64,000 nt of DNA from assembly GCF_013823385.1 (NCBI RefSeq), contig NZ_PNMA01000008.1, positions 54,609 through 118,608 of the forward strand, read 5' to 3'. Position numbers and translations under genes: made by a program. A model generated the notes under the pieces. It ran no database searches. It was given only the letters and a program-made list of their open reading frames with translations, and was not told the origin of the DNA. This document shows, piece by piece, positions 18,412 through 25,903 of the stretch. Source of the DNA: Hyphomonas sp. Its GTDB lineage: Bacteria > Pseudomonadota > Alphaproteobacteria > Caulobacterales > Hyphomonadaceae. Within the stretch, counting starts at the first letter, position 1. Every line of letters begins with the position of its first letter.

Positions 18412-19869
18412 TCAGGTCAGCACCTCTCCCCCAATCCTCACAATCTCCGTGAGCAGAAGATCAAGATCGGTGTCCTGCGTGCGGTGGTTGGTGAGGTTGA
18501 TGCGGATGGCGAGGCGGCCCTTGAGACGGGTGGTCGACGGGGCCGCAATGCCGCTTTCCTGCAGGCGCAGGACGATTTCCTCGTTCAGCGCGTCGAGCGC
18601 GGCTTCCTCAAGCCCTTCCGGGCGCAGGCGGAAGCAGCAGATGTTGAGCCGCGCCGGGGCCAGCAGCTCAAAGCGCCGGTCAGCCGCCACCTTGCCCGAC
18701 AGATAGGCTGCCTGCGCGCAGTTGCGGGCAATCGCAGCGCCGAGCCGCTCCGTGCCAAAGCCGGCAATCTGGGACCAGACCTTCAGGGCACGGAAACCGC
18801 GTGACAGCTCCGGCCCATATTCCACCGGCCAGGGGTTGCCCGCGGCAATGCCACGTTCGGTGCCTTTGAGATAATCCGGCCGGTCGGAGAAGGCGTGGCG
18901 ATGCAGTGCTTCATCGCGCACCAGAACGCAGCCGGCATCATAGTTCACATGCAGCCATTTATGGAAATCGAAGGCGATGGAATCGGCCTGGCTGATGGCG
19001 GCAAAGCGGCTGGCATGTTCGGGCGAGAGGCGCGCCAGCGCGCCGAAAGCGCCATCGACATGGAACCAGAGGCCTTCGGCCCTTGCGATGCCGGAAAGCT
19101 CCGCCAGCGGATCGGTTGAGCCGGTATTGACGGTGCCGGCCGTGCCGATGATGAGGAATGGCGTAAGGCCCGCTTCCCGGTCGGCCCGGATGGCGGCGCG
19201 CAGGGCCTCCATATCCATCTCATAGGCCTCATTGACCGGAATGCGCCGCAGCGCGTCCGTGCCGAGGCCCAGAATGTCGAAGGCGCGCGGGTTGCAGGCA
19301 TGGGCCTCGGCGGAGGCATAGCCGACCAGCCTGTCGCCGCAGATGCCTTCCTTCCGGCTACGGAAGTCCAGGCGGGCGTCGCGCGCGGTCTTCACCGCGA
19401 TGACCGTGGCAAGCGATGTGCCCGAAACGATCAGGCCACTGGCGCTCTCGGGGAAGCCGAACATCTCGCGGCACCAGGCAATCACCTGGCGCTCGACATA
19501 GATGGCGCCATGGTCGCGCCCGCCGGCATTGGCGTTGAGGGCGCTGGCGGTGATCTCCGCGAGCAGGTTCTGCGGCGTGCCCGAGCCATGCACCCAGCCG
19601 AAGAAGCGGGGATGGGTGTTGCCCACGCCATAGGGCAGGAGCGCGGCGAGCTGGCCGGCAAGGTCTGCCTCCCCCTGCCCGTCCTTGGGGAGGGGCTGGG
19701 CGAAGGCAGCCTTCATTTCCGGCGGAAACGGGGTCCAGACCCGGCCTTCGCGATTGGCGGTCATCTTGTCGATGGCGGCGTCGAGCAGGTCGTGCGCGGT
19801 CTGGCGGAAGGCGGCCCAGTCGGCAGGGTCGAGCCCCTGGCTGGGGGCGGGTGATTTGGGGTCAGTCAT
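18412..19869 (-). CDS. Pyridoxal-dependent (aromatic-L-amino-acid type) decarboxylase
   Basis: A 485-residue group II PLP decarboxylase. Recognisable: HPRFFGWVHGSGTP near residue 80, the SGTSLATVIAV PLP-phosphate region, GTAGTVNTGSTDP, HVDGAFGA with the PLP-contacting Asp, and DFHKWLHVNYDAG with the Schiff-base lysine. It removes the alpha-carboxylate of an aromatic or related amino acid; the substrate (tryptophan, DOPA, other) cannot be told. Start at 19869 follows the stop of the upstream S24 gene by 28 bases; the Shine-Dalgarno match is weak. Confidence 0.88.
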   Translation of the reverse strand: MTDPKSPAPSQGLDPADWAAFRQTAHDLLDAAIDKMTANREGRVWTPFPPEMKAAFAQPLPKDGQGEADLAGQLAALLPYGVGNTHPRFFGWVHGSGTPQNLLAEITASALNANAGGRDHGAIYVERQVIAWCREMFGFPESASGLIVSGTSLATVIAVKTARDARLDFRSRKEGICGDRLVGYASAEAHACNPRAFDILGLGTDALRRIPVNEAYEMDMEALRAAIRADREAGLTPFLIIGTAGTVNTGSTDPLAELSGIARAEGLWFHVDGAFGALARLSPEHASRFAAISQADSIAFDFHKWLHVNYDAGCVLVRDEALHRHAFSDRPDYLKGTERGIAAGNPWPVEYGPELSRGFRALKVWSQIAGFGTERLGAAIARNCAQAAYLSGKVAADRRFELLAPARLNICCFRLRPEGLEEAALDALNEEIVLRLQESGIAAPSTTRLKGRLAIRINLTNHRTQDTDLDLLLTEIVRIGGEVLT

Positions 19870-19897
19870 GGGAGGACAGGCCTTTGAACTTGGGCGC

Positions 19898-20515
19898 TTA
19901 CTGACTCGCCCAGAGGATGCGCGCAATCCAGGCAATCTCGGAGGGCTTGAATTCCCTCGGGTCATAGGCCGGGTTGAGGGAGGCCAGTTCGATGGTGCGG
20001 ACGTTGCGTTTGGCCAGCACCTTGGCCATCACTTCGCCGGAGGTGGTCTTGGCGACGACCCGGTCTCCGATCTTCACCTCGGCGCCGGGGGCGACGATGA
20101 TCCGGTCGCCGGCGCGGTAGGCGGGCTCCATCGAATCGCCACTGATTTCAAGGGCATAGACGGTCTCTGCGCCGAGCCCAGGGAAGCGGACTTCCTCCCA
20201 GCCGGCGCCGACCGGGAAGCCGGCATCATCGAAGAAGCCGTCCTGCCCGGCCTGGGCAAAGCCGATCAGGGGGGCCGAGCCACCCCGGCGGCCTTCGACG
20301 AGGGCGGCAAAATCATCAAAGCCTGCGCCGACGGCTTCGAGGGCGCGGGCGAGGCTTTCGGTGCTGGGCCAGCGGGGGCGGCCATCGGCGCCTTCGCGCT
20401 TGGACGGGTTGAAGCTGGTGGGGTCGAGCCCGGCCCGTTTGGCGAGGGCTGAGGGGGTGAGGCCGTGATGGGCGGCGAGCCGGTCAAGCCCCCGCCAGAT
20501 GTCCTTGTGCTGCAT
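19898..20515 (-). CDS. S24 family (LexA/CI-like) repressor-peptidase
   Basis: A 205-residue protein with an N-terminal XRE-like helix-turn-helix (LDRLAAHHGLTPSALAKRAGL) and a C-terminal S24 peptidase fold. The nucleophile is in ISGDSMEP and the general-base Lys in GEVMAKVL, matching the Ser/Lys dyad of LexA and CI repressors. It probably self-cleaves or simply dimerises through that domain. Two GGAA...TTCC palindromes lie 24-54 bases upstream of its start, so autoregulation is likely. It is not the classic LexA by its N-terminus. Confidence 0.85.
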   Translation of the reverse strand: MQHKDIWRGLDRLAAHHGLTPSALAKRAGLDPTSFNPSKREGADGRPRWPSTESLARALEAVGAGFDDFAALVEGRRGGSAPLIGFAQAGQDGFFDDAGFPVGAGWEEVRFPGLGAETVYALEISGDSMEPAYRAGDRIIVAPGAEVKIGDRVVAKTTSGEVMAKVLAKRNVRTIELASLNPAYDPREFKPSEIAWIARILWASQ

Positions 20516-20539
20516 CAGGATGCGCCATTCTGAAACCTT

Positions 20540-20569
20540 GGAATATATTCCTATTGCAGGAATTTTTCC
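20540..20569 (-). promoter_or_regulatory. Twin operator and promoter of the S24 repressor
   Basis: GGAATATATTCC (20540-20551, perfect palindrome) and GGAATTTTTCC (20559-20569) have centres about 18-19 bases apart, close to two helical turns. They overlap a promoter-like TTGACG (20579-20574 on the minus strand), whose -10 region would fall between them. Placement and symmetry fit a self-repressed gene. Confidence 0.55.
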
Positions 20570-20575
20570 CTATCG

Positions 20576-21838
20576 TCAACGGCTTGGCGGTGTCCAGTCG
20601 GATGGGGGGACATTGCGGCGGCGCAGGCGGATGGCGAGGCCGAGCGCGACCCCGACGCCGATGGCGATCGTGAGGTCTGCCACCACCGTCAGCACCAGTG
20701 TCAGCAGCAGGAGCAGCCGGTCTTCCAGGGGCAGGCGCGCATATTCGGCCCATTTGTCCGGCTCGGACATATTCCAGGCGGTGAGCAGCAAAAGCCCGGC
20801 CAAGGCGGGTAAAACCAGCTGCCCGGCAAGGTCAGACAGGGACAGCATGATGACAAGCAGGGTCAAAGCATGGACAATTCCGGACACCGGCGTCTGCCCG
20901 CCGGCCTTCACATTCGTGGCCGTGCGCGCAATCGCGCCGGTGGCCGGCAAACCGCCGAACAGCCCCGATCCGAGATTGGCCGCGCCCTGCGCCATAAGTT
21001 CCGCATTGGGGCGATGGCGCCCGCCGATCATCCGGTCTGCCACCATGGCGGAGAGAAGCGATTCGACCCCGGCCAGGAAGGCGATGACGAGGGCCGACGG
21101 CAGCAGCTCTTTCAAACGGGCGAGGGTGATCTCCGGCAGGCCGGGCACCGGCAGGCGGGAGGGCAGATCGCCGAAGCGGCTGGCGATGGTATCCACCGGC
21201 AGATGGGCAAAGGCGGCCACCGCCGAGGTGAGCCCGACGGCGACGATGAGGCCCGGCCAGCGCGGCGCCAGGCGCCGGAAGAGGACGATCAGCAGGATGG
21301 TGGAGAGGCCAATGCCGAGGGCGGCGGGATTGAATGTTGCCCTCGCCTCCCAGAGGGCGGGCAGCTTGTGCAGGAAATCCGCCGGCAGATGATCAATCTG
21401 CAGCCCGAAGAGGTCCTTGAGCTGGCTGGTGGCGATGATCAGGGCGATGCCCATGGTGAAGCCGTTGACCACCGCTTCCGGGATGAACTGGATGAGATTG
21501 CCGAGCCGCAGCGCGCCGGCGGCCAGCAGGATGAGCCCGGCCATCAACGTGGCCAGCACCAGCCCGTCAAAGCCATGATGGGCGATGACGCCATAGACGA
21601 CCACGATGAAGGCCCCGGTGGGCCCGCCGATCTGCACCCGGCTGCCCCCGAGTAGCGAGATGAGCAGGCCGCCGATGATCGCCGTGACGAGGCCGACGCC
21701 GGGATCGGCGCCCGAGGCGATGGCGATGGCGAGGCTGAGCGGGAGGGCGACCATGGCCACGGTGACGCCGGCGAAGGCATCTGCCGCGAAGAGTTTCGGC
21801 GTGTAGGTCTTGAGGGTGGTAAGGAGTTTCGGGGTCAC
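20576..21838 (-). CDS. SulP family inorganic anion transporter, no STAS domain
   Basis: A 420-residue inner-membrane transporter. The N-terminal AGVTVAMVALPLSLAIAIASG and GGSRVQIGGPTGAFIVVVYG segments are the conserved SulP signature. It is probably a sulfate, bicarbonate or other anion transporter. The protein ends shortly after the last membrane helices (IGVGVALGLAIRLRRR), so the cytosolic STAS domain usual in this family (~550+ residues in total) is missing. The frame is closed by a proper stop and there is no STAS-like frame nearby, so this looks like a natural short form. Confidence 0.88.
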   Translation of the reverse strand: MTPKLLTTLKTYTPKLFAADAFAGVTVAMVALPLSLAIAIASGADPGVGLVTAIIGGLLISLLGGSRVQIGGPTGAFIVVVYGVIAHHGFDGLVLATLMAGLILLAAGALRLGNLIQFIPEAVVNGFTMGIALIIATSQLKDLFGLQIDHLPADFLHKLPALWEARATFNPAALGIGLSTILLIVLFRRLAPRWPGLIVAVGLTSAVAAFAHLPVDTIASRFGDLPSRLPVPGLPEITLARLKELLPSALVIAFLAGVESLLSAMVADRMIGGRHRPNAELMAQGAANLGSGLFGGLPATGAIARTATNVKAGGQTPVSGIVHALTLLVIMLSLSDLAGQLVLPALAGLLLLTAWNMSEPDKWAEYARLPLEDRLLLLLTLVLTVVADLTIAIGVGVALGLAIRLRRRNVPPSDWTPPSR

Positions 21839-21942
21839 ATCGCTGGCGGGCGCGAGGATTTGCGGGCGTCCGTACTTCAGTAATGCCTAAAGTAGGGAGG
21901 GTCGCGGCGCAACTGTGGCGCTTGTTCGCAGCAATGGCCGGG

Positions 21943-22677
21943 TCAGAGCCGCCAGCCGCCGGAGCCTGCGCCGCCGGAGCGGACATCCGGGATCAGATGT
22001 TTGCGGGGCAGCGAATAGACCCGCCCCTCCCCCATGGCGAAGGCCATGCAGCCTTCGGGGAAGACGGCGGAAAAGGCCGTATCCAGAATATTGAGGCCCC
22101 CGGCAAAGGCGCCCATGGCGGGCATGACGAGGCGCGCGCCATCGCAGGCGAAGCAGCGGCGGCGGACAGACCGTCCGCGCCCGGCAACCTTCGCCACGGG
22201 GTGAAGGTGGCCGGCAACCTCGCCCGCCTCCCCTTCCGGCTCGTGCCGGAAGACGAGGCCATCGAGGCGCAGGACCTTGGCCGCGCGCCCGCCGAGATGG
22301 GCCGGGGGATCGGGATCATGGTTGCCCTCGATCCACACCCAGTCATGGGCGGCCGTCAGCGCGCGGATACGCGCCGCATAGGGCGGCGGCAGGCGGTGTT
22401 CAGACTGGCGGTCATGGAAACTGTCGCCGAGGGAGAGGATGGTTTCGGGCCTCAGGCGGGCGCAGAGGGCTTCGAGCCGCGCGAGGGTGGCGCCGGTGTC
22501 ATAGGGGGGCAGAAGCTGGCCGGCGGCAGCGTAATTGGAGCCTTTTTCCAGGTGCAGGTCTGACACCACCAGCAGCCGGCGCGCGGCCCACCAGAGGCCG
22601 CCCTCCGGCAGGGGCGTCAGCAGCTCTCCGGCCAGGTGGAGCAGGGTTTCACTGGAAAGGGCGCGGGCAGCGGTCAT
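21943..22677 (-). CDS. pdeM: Ligase-associated DNA damage response endonuclease PdeM
   Basis: A 244-residue calcineurin-like metallophosphoesterase. Metal-binding motifs occur in order: SDLHLEKG (D-x-H), SLGDSFHD (GD), EGNHDPDP (GNHD), and HEP/GHLHP near residue 160-175. The layout matches PdeM, which normally sits beside a DEXH helicase, an ATP-dependent ligase and an exonuclease in a repair cassette. That helicase is present here but 3.2 kb away. ATG at 22677 is chosen; a TTG codon 12 codons upstream is possible and neither has a clear ribosome-binding site. Confidence 0.85.
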   Translation of the reverse strand: MTAARALSSETLLHLAGELLTPLPEGGLWWAARRLLVVSDLHLEKGSNYAAAGQLLPPYDTGATLARLEALCARLRPETILSLGDSFHDRQSEHRLPPPYAARIRALTAAHDWVWIEGNHDPDPPAHLGGRAAKVLRLDGLVFRHEPEGEAGEVAGHLHPVAKVAGRGRSVRRRCFACDGARLVMPAMGAFAGGLNILDTAFSAVFPEGCMAFAMGEGRVYSLPRKHLIPDVRSGGAGSGGWRL

Positions 22678-22760
22678 GGGAGGAGGATTGGCGCGGCGGG
22701 GGCGCGCGGTCAACTGGAGTATACTGCGAACAGTGCACTGATTCGAATCCGAGGATCGCT

Positions 22761-23384
22761 ATGGATTGGACAAGTCTTTTTCTAAGTTGGTCTCATACCA
22801 TTTGGCTAACCTGCGCGATAATTGGACTGTTGCCGTTAGCATTCGCACACTGGCTAAGAAATTCTCTGGCCGGAACGTACTTTATTACTGCCGGAATGAT
22901 GGCCTTCTACGCCAGCGCATTTCTCTACATATCAACACTGGCGTCTGGGTCAGCAAAACCGCTATCTTTATTCCTTTATGCAGCTGCTGTTGTCTTAGCT
23001 CTCATAAGTTTCTGGTCGATAGTGCGACTTCCCTATTCACTGAAGGCGCCAAACGAGCCCGAGCTGCCACGATGGCTACAGTTTGTCTGCTTCTTTTCAG
23101 CTTTGGCCTTTATCCCCATTATATTTGGCACTTGGGGAACGATACTCGATCCAGTCGATTCAACTAATCGAGTTTTCCATCTGCATACTGATTTCACGTT
23201 GCGGCTATTTGATATCATCTCATTTGGCTACTTATCGACATATCATGGCGAGATCCTCGAAAAGTACTCATCCACGGTATCAACCAAAAGATGGTTCATT
23301 ATGCTCTTTAACTTGAGTGTAGGCGCTTATCTCTTATCACCTCTAGTTGCTATGCTTAGGCGACCCACTTCTCACCACGTGTAG
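22761..23384 (+). CDS. Low-GC multi-pass membrane protein of unknown function
   Basis: A 207-residue protein with five or six predicted membrane helices (for example WLTCAIIGLLPLAFAHWL, GTYFITAGMMAFYASAF, LQFVCFFSALAFIPIIFG, WFIMLFNLSVGAYLLSPLVAML). No family recognised. Codon use is strikingly unlike its neighbours: many A/T-ending codons, TTA, CTA, AGA and ATA, in an otherwise very GC-rich region, which suggests recent transfer. It starts 47 bases from the divergent pdeM and is followed by a GC-rich gene. Confidence 0.6.
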   Translation: MDWTSLFLSWSHTIWLTCAIIGLLPLAFAHWLRNSLAGTYFITAGMMAFYASAFLYISTLASGSAKPLSLFLYAAAVVLALISFWSIVRLPYSLKAPNEPELPRWLQFVCFFSALAFIPIIFGTWGTILDPVDSTNRVFHLHTDFTLRLFDIISFGYLSTYHGEILEKYSSTVSTKRWFIMLFNLSVGAYLLSPLVAMLRRPTSHHV

Positions 23385-23484
23385 TATAACCCTTCGCTCA
23401 CAAGCCCCCCGGAACGGGGGATGGAGGCCTGTGGCGGGGTGGGGTTTTCTGGCGGCGTGTTCACAGCCAAAGGGGAGATCTGAG

Positions 23485-23970
23485 ATGATGAGAGCGATTG
23501 TGACGGGCGGGCTGGCCGCGCTGGTGGTGGCGGCGTGCGCATCGGCGCCGGCTGAGGCGCCTGCGGCGGCGGCGGCAACCACGCTGAGCGATGAGGAATT
23601 CCGCCCGCTGTTGCAGACGGCGCATTTCAGCCACAAGCCCGAGCGCAAGGCCGATGAGGCGCTGACCCAGCTGATGGCGCGGCCTGACCTCTCCGATGCG
23701 CAGAAGGCCGAAGTGCTTTACCGGCGCGGCTCGATGCGCGGGCTGTTCATCGGCAACTGGCCGCAGGCCTATCCGCAATGCGCGATGCGCGATTATCTCG
23801 CCGCGCTGGAACTTGGGCCCACCGACGCGGTGGAGACCAAGATCGTGAACGATCTCAAATATCAGGTCAGCCGGCGGATCTATTTCAATCAGGAGCCTTT
23901 CCTGGGCGTGCCGGAAGACTGCAAACCGTATGTGGATCAGGCGCTGGCGAAGCTGGGGCCGGGGCATTAG
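23485..23970 (+). CDS. Hypothetical lipoprotein
   Basis: A 161-residue protein beginning with a lipoprotein signal (LAALVVAAC, Cys at about 19), then an Ala-rich linker and a helical domain with TPR-like spacing (AQKAEVLYRRGSMRGLF ... MRDYLAALELGP). It is probably anchored in the outer or inner membrane facing the periplasm. AGGGGAG lies 8 bases before the first of two adjacent ATG codons (23485, 23488). Function unknown. Confidence 0.65.
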   Translation: MMRAIVTGGLAALVVAACASAPAEAPAAAAATTLSDEEFRPLLQTAHFSHKPERKADEALTQLMARPDLSDAQKAEVLYRRGSMRGLFIGNWPQAYPQCAMRDYLAALELGPTDAVETKIVNDLKYQVSRRIYFNQEPFLGVPEDCKPYVDQALAKLGPGH

Positions 23971-24006
23971 GCGCGGCTGAGAGGGCCGGGAAAGAGCCGA
24001 TAACTG

Positions 24007-24043
24007 CCCCACCCCAACCCTCCCCACAGTCGTGGGGAGGGGG
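24007..24043. repeat. 37-bp palindromic GC-rich repeat
   Basis: CCCCACCCCAACCCTCCCC ... GGGGAGGGGG. The same unit, with only two base changes in the centre, appears twice in inverted orientation at 63201-63237 and 63284-63320, so it is a dispersed repeat family. Confidence 0.8.
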
Positions 24044-24164
24044 CATGTTGTGCGTGGGGAGAGGGGTTCTGGCGGCCGGGCGCAGCCGTTTTGGCCCGAG
24101 AGGCGGGGCCTTCGGGGGATTTGGGCTGGAGTGCAGGCGGTCCCGGCGCAATGACGCTGCGCGT

Positions 24165-24259
24165 TTTGGCCGGGATGTCCCGGCTCAATCGGCGGCTTTG
24201 CCGCCTTTGGCCGGGATGTCCCGGCTCAATCGGCAGCTTTGCTGCCTTTGGCCGGGATG
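24165..24259. repeat. 41-bp tandem repeat, 2.3 copies
   Basis: Units at 24165-24205 and 24206-24246 differ by two bases (GGCGGCTTTGCCGCC versus GGCAGCTTTGCTGCC, a compensatory change that keeps the hairpin); a 13-base partial third copy follows. Each unit holds two small palindromes, GCCGGGATGTCCCGGC and the one above. The rest of the 294-base gap 23971-24264 shows only the 37-bp repeat and no gene. Confidence 0.85.
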
Positions 24260-24264
24260 ACAGT

Positions 24265-24969
24265 TTATGAAGTATCCCTCCGCCAGCGGAGGGAATCCTC
24301 GGCGGCGAGGTTCATGTCCTGAAGGATATCGCGGAAGGGCGCGTAGAGATGGCGCGTGTTGCCGGGGATGCGCGTGAAGGCGAGGCGGCGGGGCGCCCTG
24401 CCCCTGGCTTCGTCGCGGGCGCAGCGGCGCAGATAGCGGCGGGCCTCGCGCCAGGGGTTCAGATAAGCGCGCTCCAGCGCGAAGAGGCGGCGCAGCAGCC
24501 GGGTTTCGCTGGCCGCCTCCTCTTCATCCGTTGCCGGACGATTCTTTGGCGCCGGGGCGGCAGGCGTGGGCGTGTCGAGAAAGAGGATGCGGGGCAGCGG
24601 GGCTTCCGGCGCCGGGCGCGGGCGGCGGGCGCGGGGCGCAGGCTCTGTCAGGCAGAAGACCGGATAGCGGATGCCCGGCCTGGCCCGAGGCGGGGCTTTG
24701 GGCGCGGCGCGGGCGGCAGAGGCGGGGCGCACGGCCGGCAGCGGCAGCGTGCCGGCGAGCACGAGGATCGCGCGGCGCACGGTGGCTTCAGCGGGCACCA
24801 CAAAGCGGCGCAGGATGAGCCTTGTATAGGCCGCCGGCGGGGGCGCAGCGCCGAACTGGGCGAGCGCGGCGCGGGCCATGGCGATGAGACCGAGCGCCAG
24901 CCCGGTCGCGCGGCGCAGCAGGGCCACCACGCCTGTCTCATCTTCCGTCTGCGGATCTGTCTCGCTCAT
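24265..24969 (-). CDS. Hypothetical basic, Ala/Pro/Arg-rich protein
   Basis: A 234-residue protein starting at 24969 (MSETDPQTEDE). It has an acidic N-terminus, a possible single membrane or amphipathic helix (VALLRRATGLALGLIAMARA), a long Ala/Pro/Arg-rich disordered middle (residues ~85-140) and a basic helical C-terminus (LLRRLFALERAYLNPWREARRYLRR). No family recognised. The codon pattern is typical of the region, supporting a real gene despite low complexity. Confidence 0.5.
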   Translation of the reverse strand: MSETDPQTEDETGVVALLRRATGLALGLIAMARAALAQFGAAPPPAAYTRLILRRFVVPAEATVRRAILVLAGTLPLPAVRPASAARAAPKAPPRARPGIRYPVFCLTEPAPRARRPRPAPEAPLPRILFLDTPTPAAPAPKNRPATDEEEAASETRLLRRLFALERAYLNPWREARRYLRRCARDEARGRAPRRLAFTRIPGNTRHLYAPFRDILQDMNLAAEDSLRWRRDTS

Positions 24970-25168
24970 GGAGGCGAGTATAGGCATGACTTGAGAGGGG
25001 GTGGATAAGGGCGCCTTCCGCCGGGGCTGACCCTTTGAATCCAAAGGCATTCATGAGGAAAATTTAAGGGGATAACCTCAAATACCAGATTGTTATGGGC
25101 GGGTGCCGGGTCTAGGGGTGTGCCCGGGTGAGTTGAGGAATGGATATAACATTCTGGACCCTCTGTGT

Positions 25169-25903
25169 ATGCTTGCCCCGCGTAATGATCTCCCCTCCCT
25201 GAAACATCGCTTTGACCAGACCGGCCGCGTGCTGGTGCCGGACATATTCGAGCCGGACTTTGCCAGATCGGTGCTGGAGACGGCCCGGCAGCATGATGGC
25301 TGGCTGCTGGTGACGCGCATTCAGGGGCAGCACCGCGAGTTTGACGCCGCGCAGATGGCCGCCCTGCCCGCCGAGCGGCTGGCGCCGTTTGAAGAGCTGG
25401 TGGCGGCCGAGGCACGGGCGGGCTTCCAGTACCGGTTTGAACGCCACCTGCTGTATGACAATCTGCGGGCCGGAAAGCTGCCGGACGGGCCGTTGCGGCA
25501 GATGGCCGAGACGCTGAATTCGGAAGCCTTCATCGCCCTGCTGCATGACATCATGGGGGCCGATCATGTGCCGGGAGAGACCTTCTGTGACGGGCAGCTG
25601 ACGCGCTACCGGGCCGGGCATTTCCTGACCTCGCATGATGACGAATTGCCGGAATTCCGGCGGATTGCCGCCTTCGTGGCAAACCTGACGCCGGACTGGA
25701 ATGCCGATATGGGCGGCCTGCTGATGTTTACCGGCCAGGACGGGCATGTGCAGGAGGCGTTCACGCCGATGTTCAACACCCTCTCCTTCTTCAAGGTGCC
25801 CCAGCAGCATGCGGTGAGCGCGGTGGCGCCCTTCGCCAGGGGCACGCGGCAGGCGGTGACGGGGTGGCTGCGCAAGGGGCCGCCGCCCGCCCCTACCCCA
25901 TAG
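25169..25903 (+). CDS. 2OG-Fe(II) oxygenase, prolyl-hydroxylase-like
   Basis: A 244-residue iron/2-oxoglutarate dioxygenase. The facial triad is visible: HDD in FLTSHDDELPEF (H-x-D), the distal His in FKVPQQHAVSAV, and the 2-oxoglutarate-binding Arg in RGTRQAVTGW. The TRYRAGHFL..H and GGLLMF segments match Tpa1/OGFOD-like prolyl hydroxylases. The target protein or small molecule is unknown. Start at 25169 is the first ATG giving a family-like N-terminus. Its last 11 bases overlap the convergent helicase gene. Confidence 0.8.
   Translation: MLAPRNDLPSLKHRFDQTGRVLVPDIFEPDFARSVLETARQHDGWLLVTRIQGQHREFDAAQMAALPAERLAPFEELVAAEARAGFQYRFERHLLYDNLRAGKLPDGPLRQMAETLNSEAFIALLHDIMGADHVPGETFCDGQLTRYRAGHFLTSHDDELPEFRRIAAFVANLTPDWNADMGGLLMFTGQDGHVQEAFTPMFNTLSFFKVPQQHAVSAVAPFARGTRQAVTGWLRKGPPPAPTP

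Noticed and set aside
22741..22752. GATTCGAATCC resembling a tRNA T-arm, possible attachment site beside the low-GC gene
   Set aside because: Only ~11 bases match, with no acceptor stem, CCA or second copy near the other end.
24165..24259. Tandem repeats considered as a CRISPR array
   Set aside because: Units are directly adjacent without spacers and no cas gene is near.
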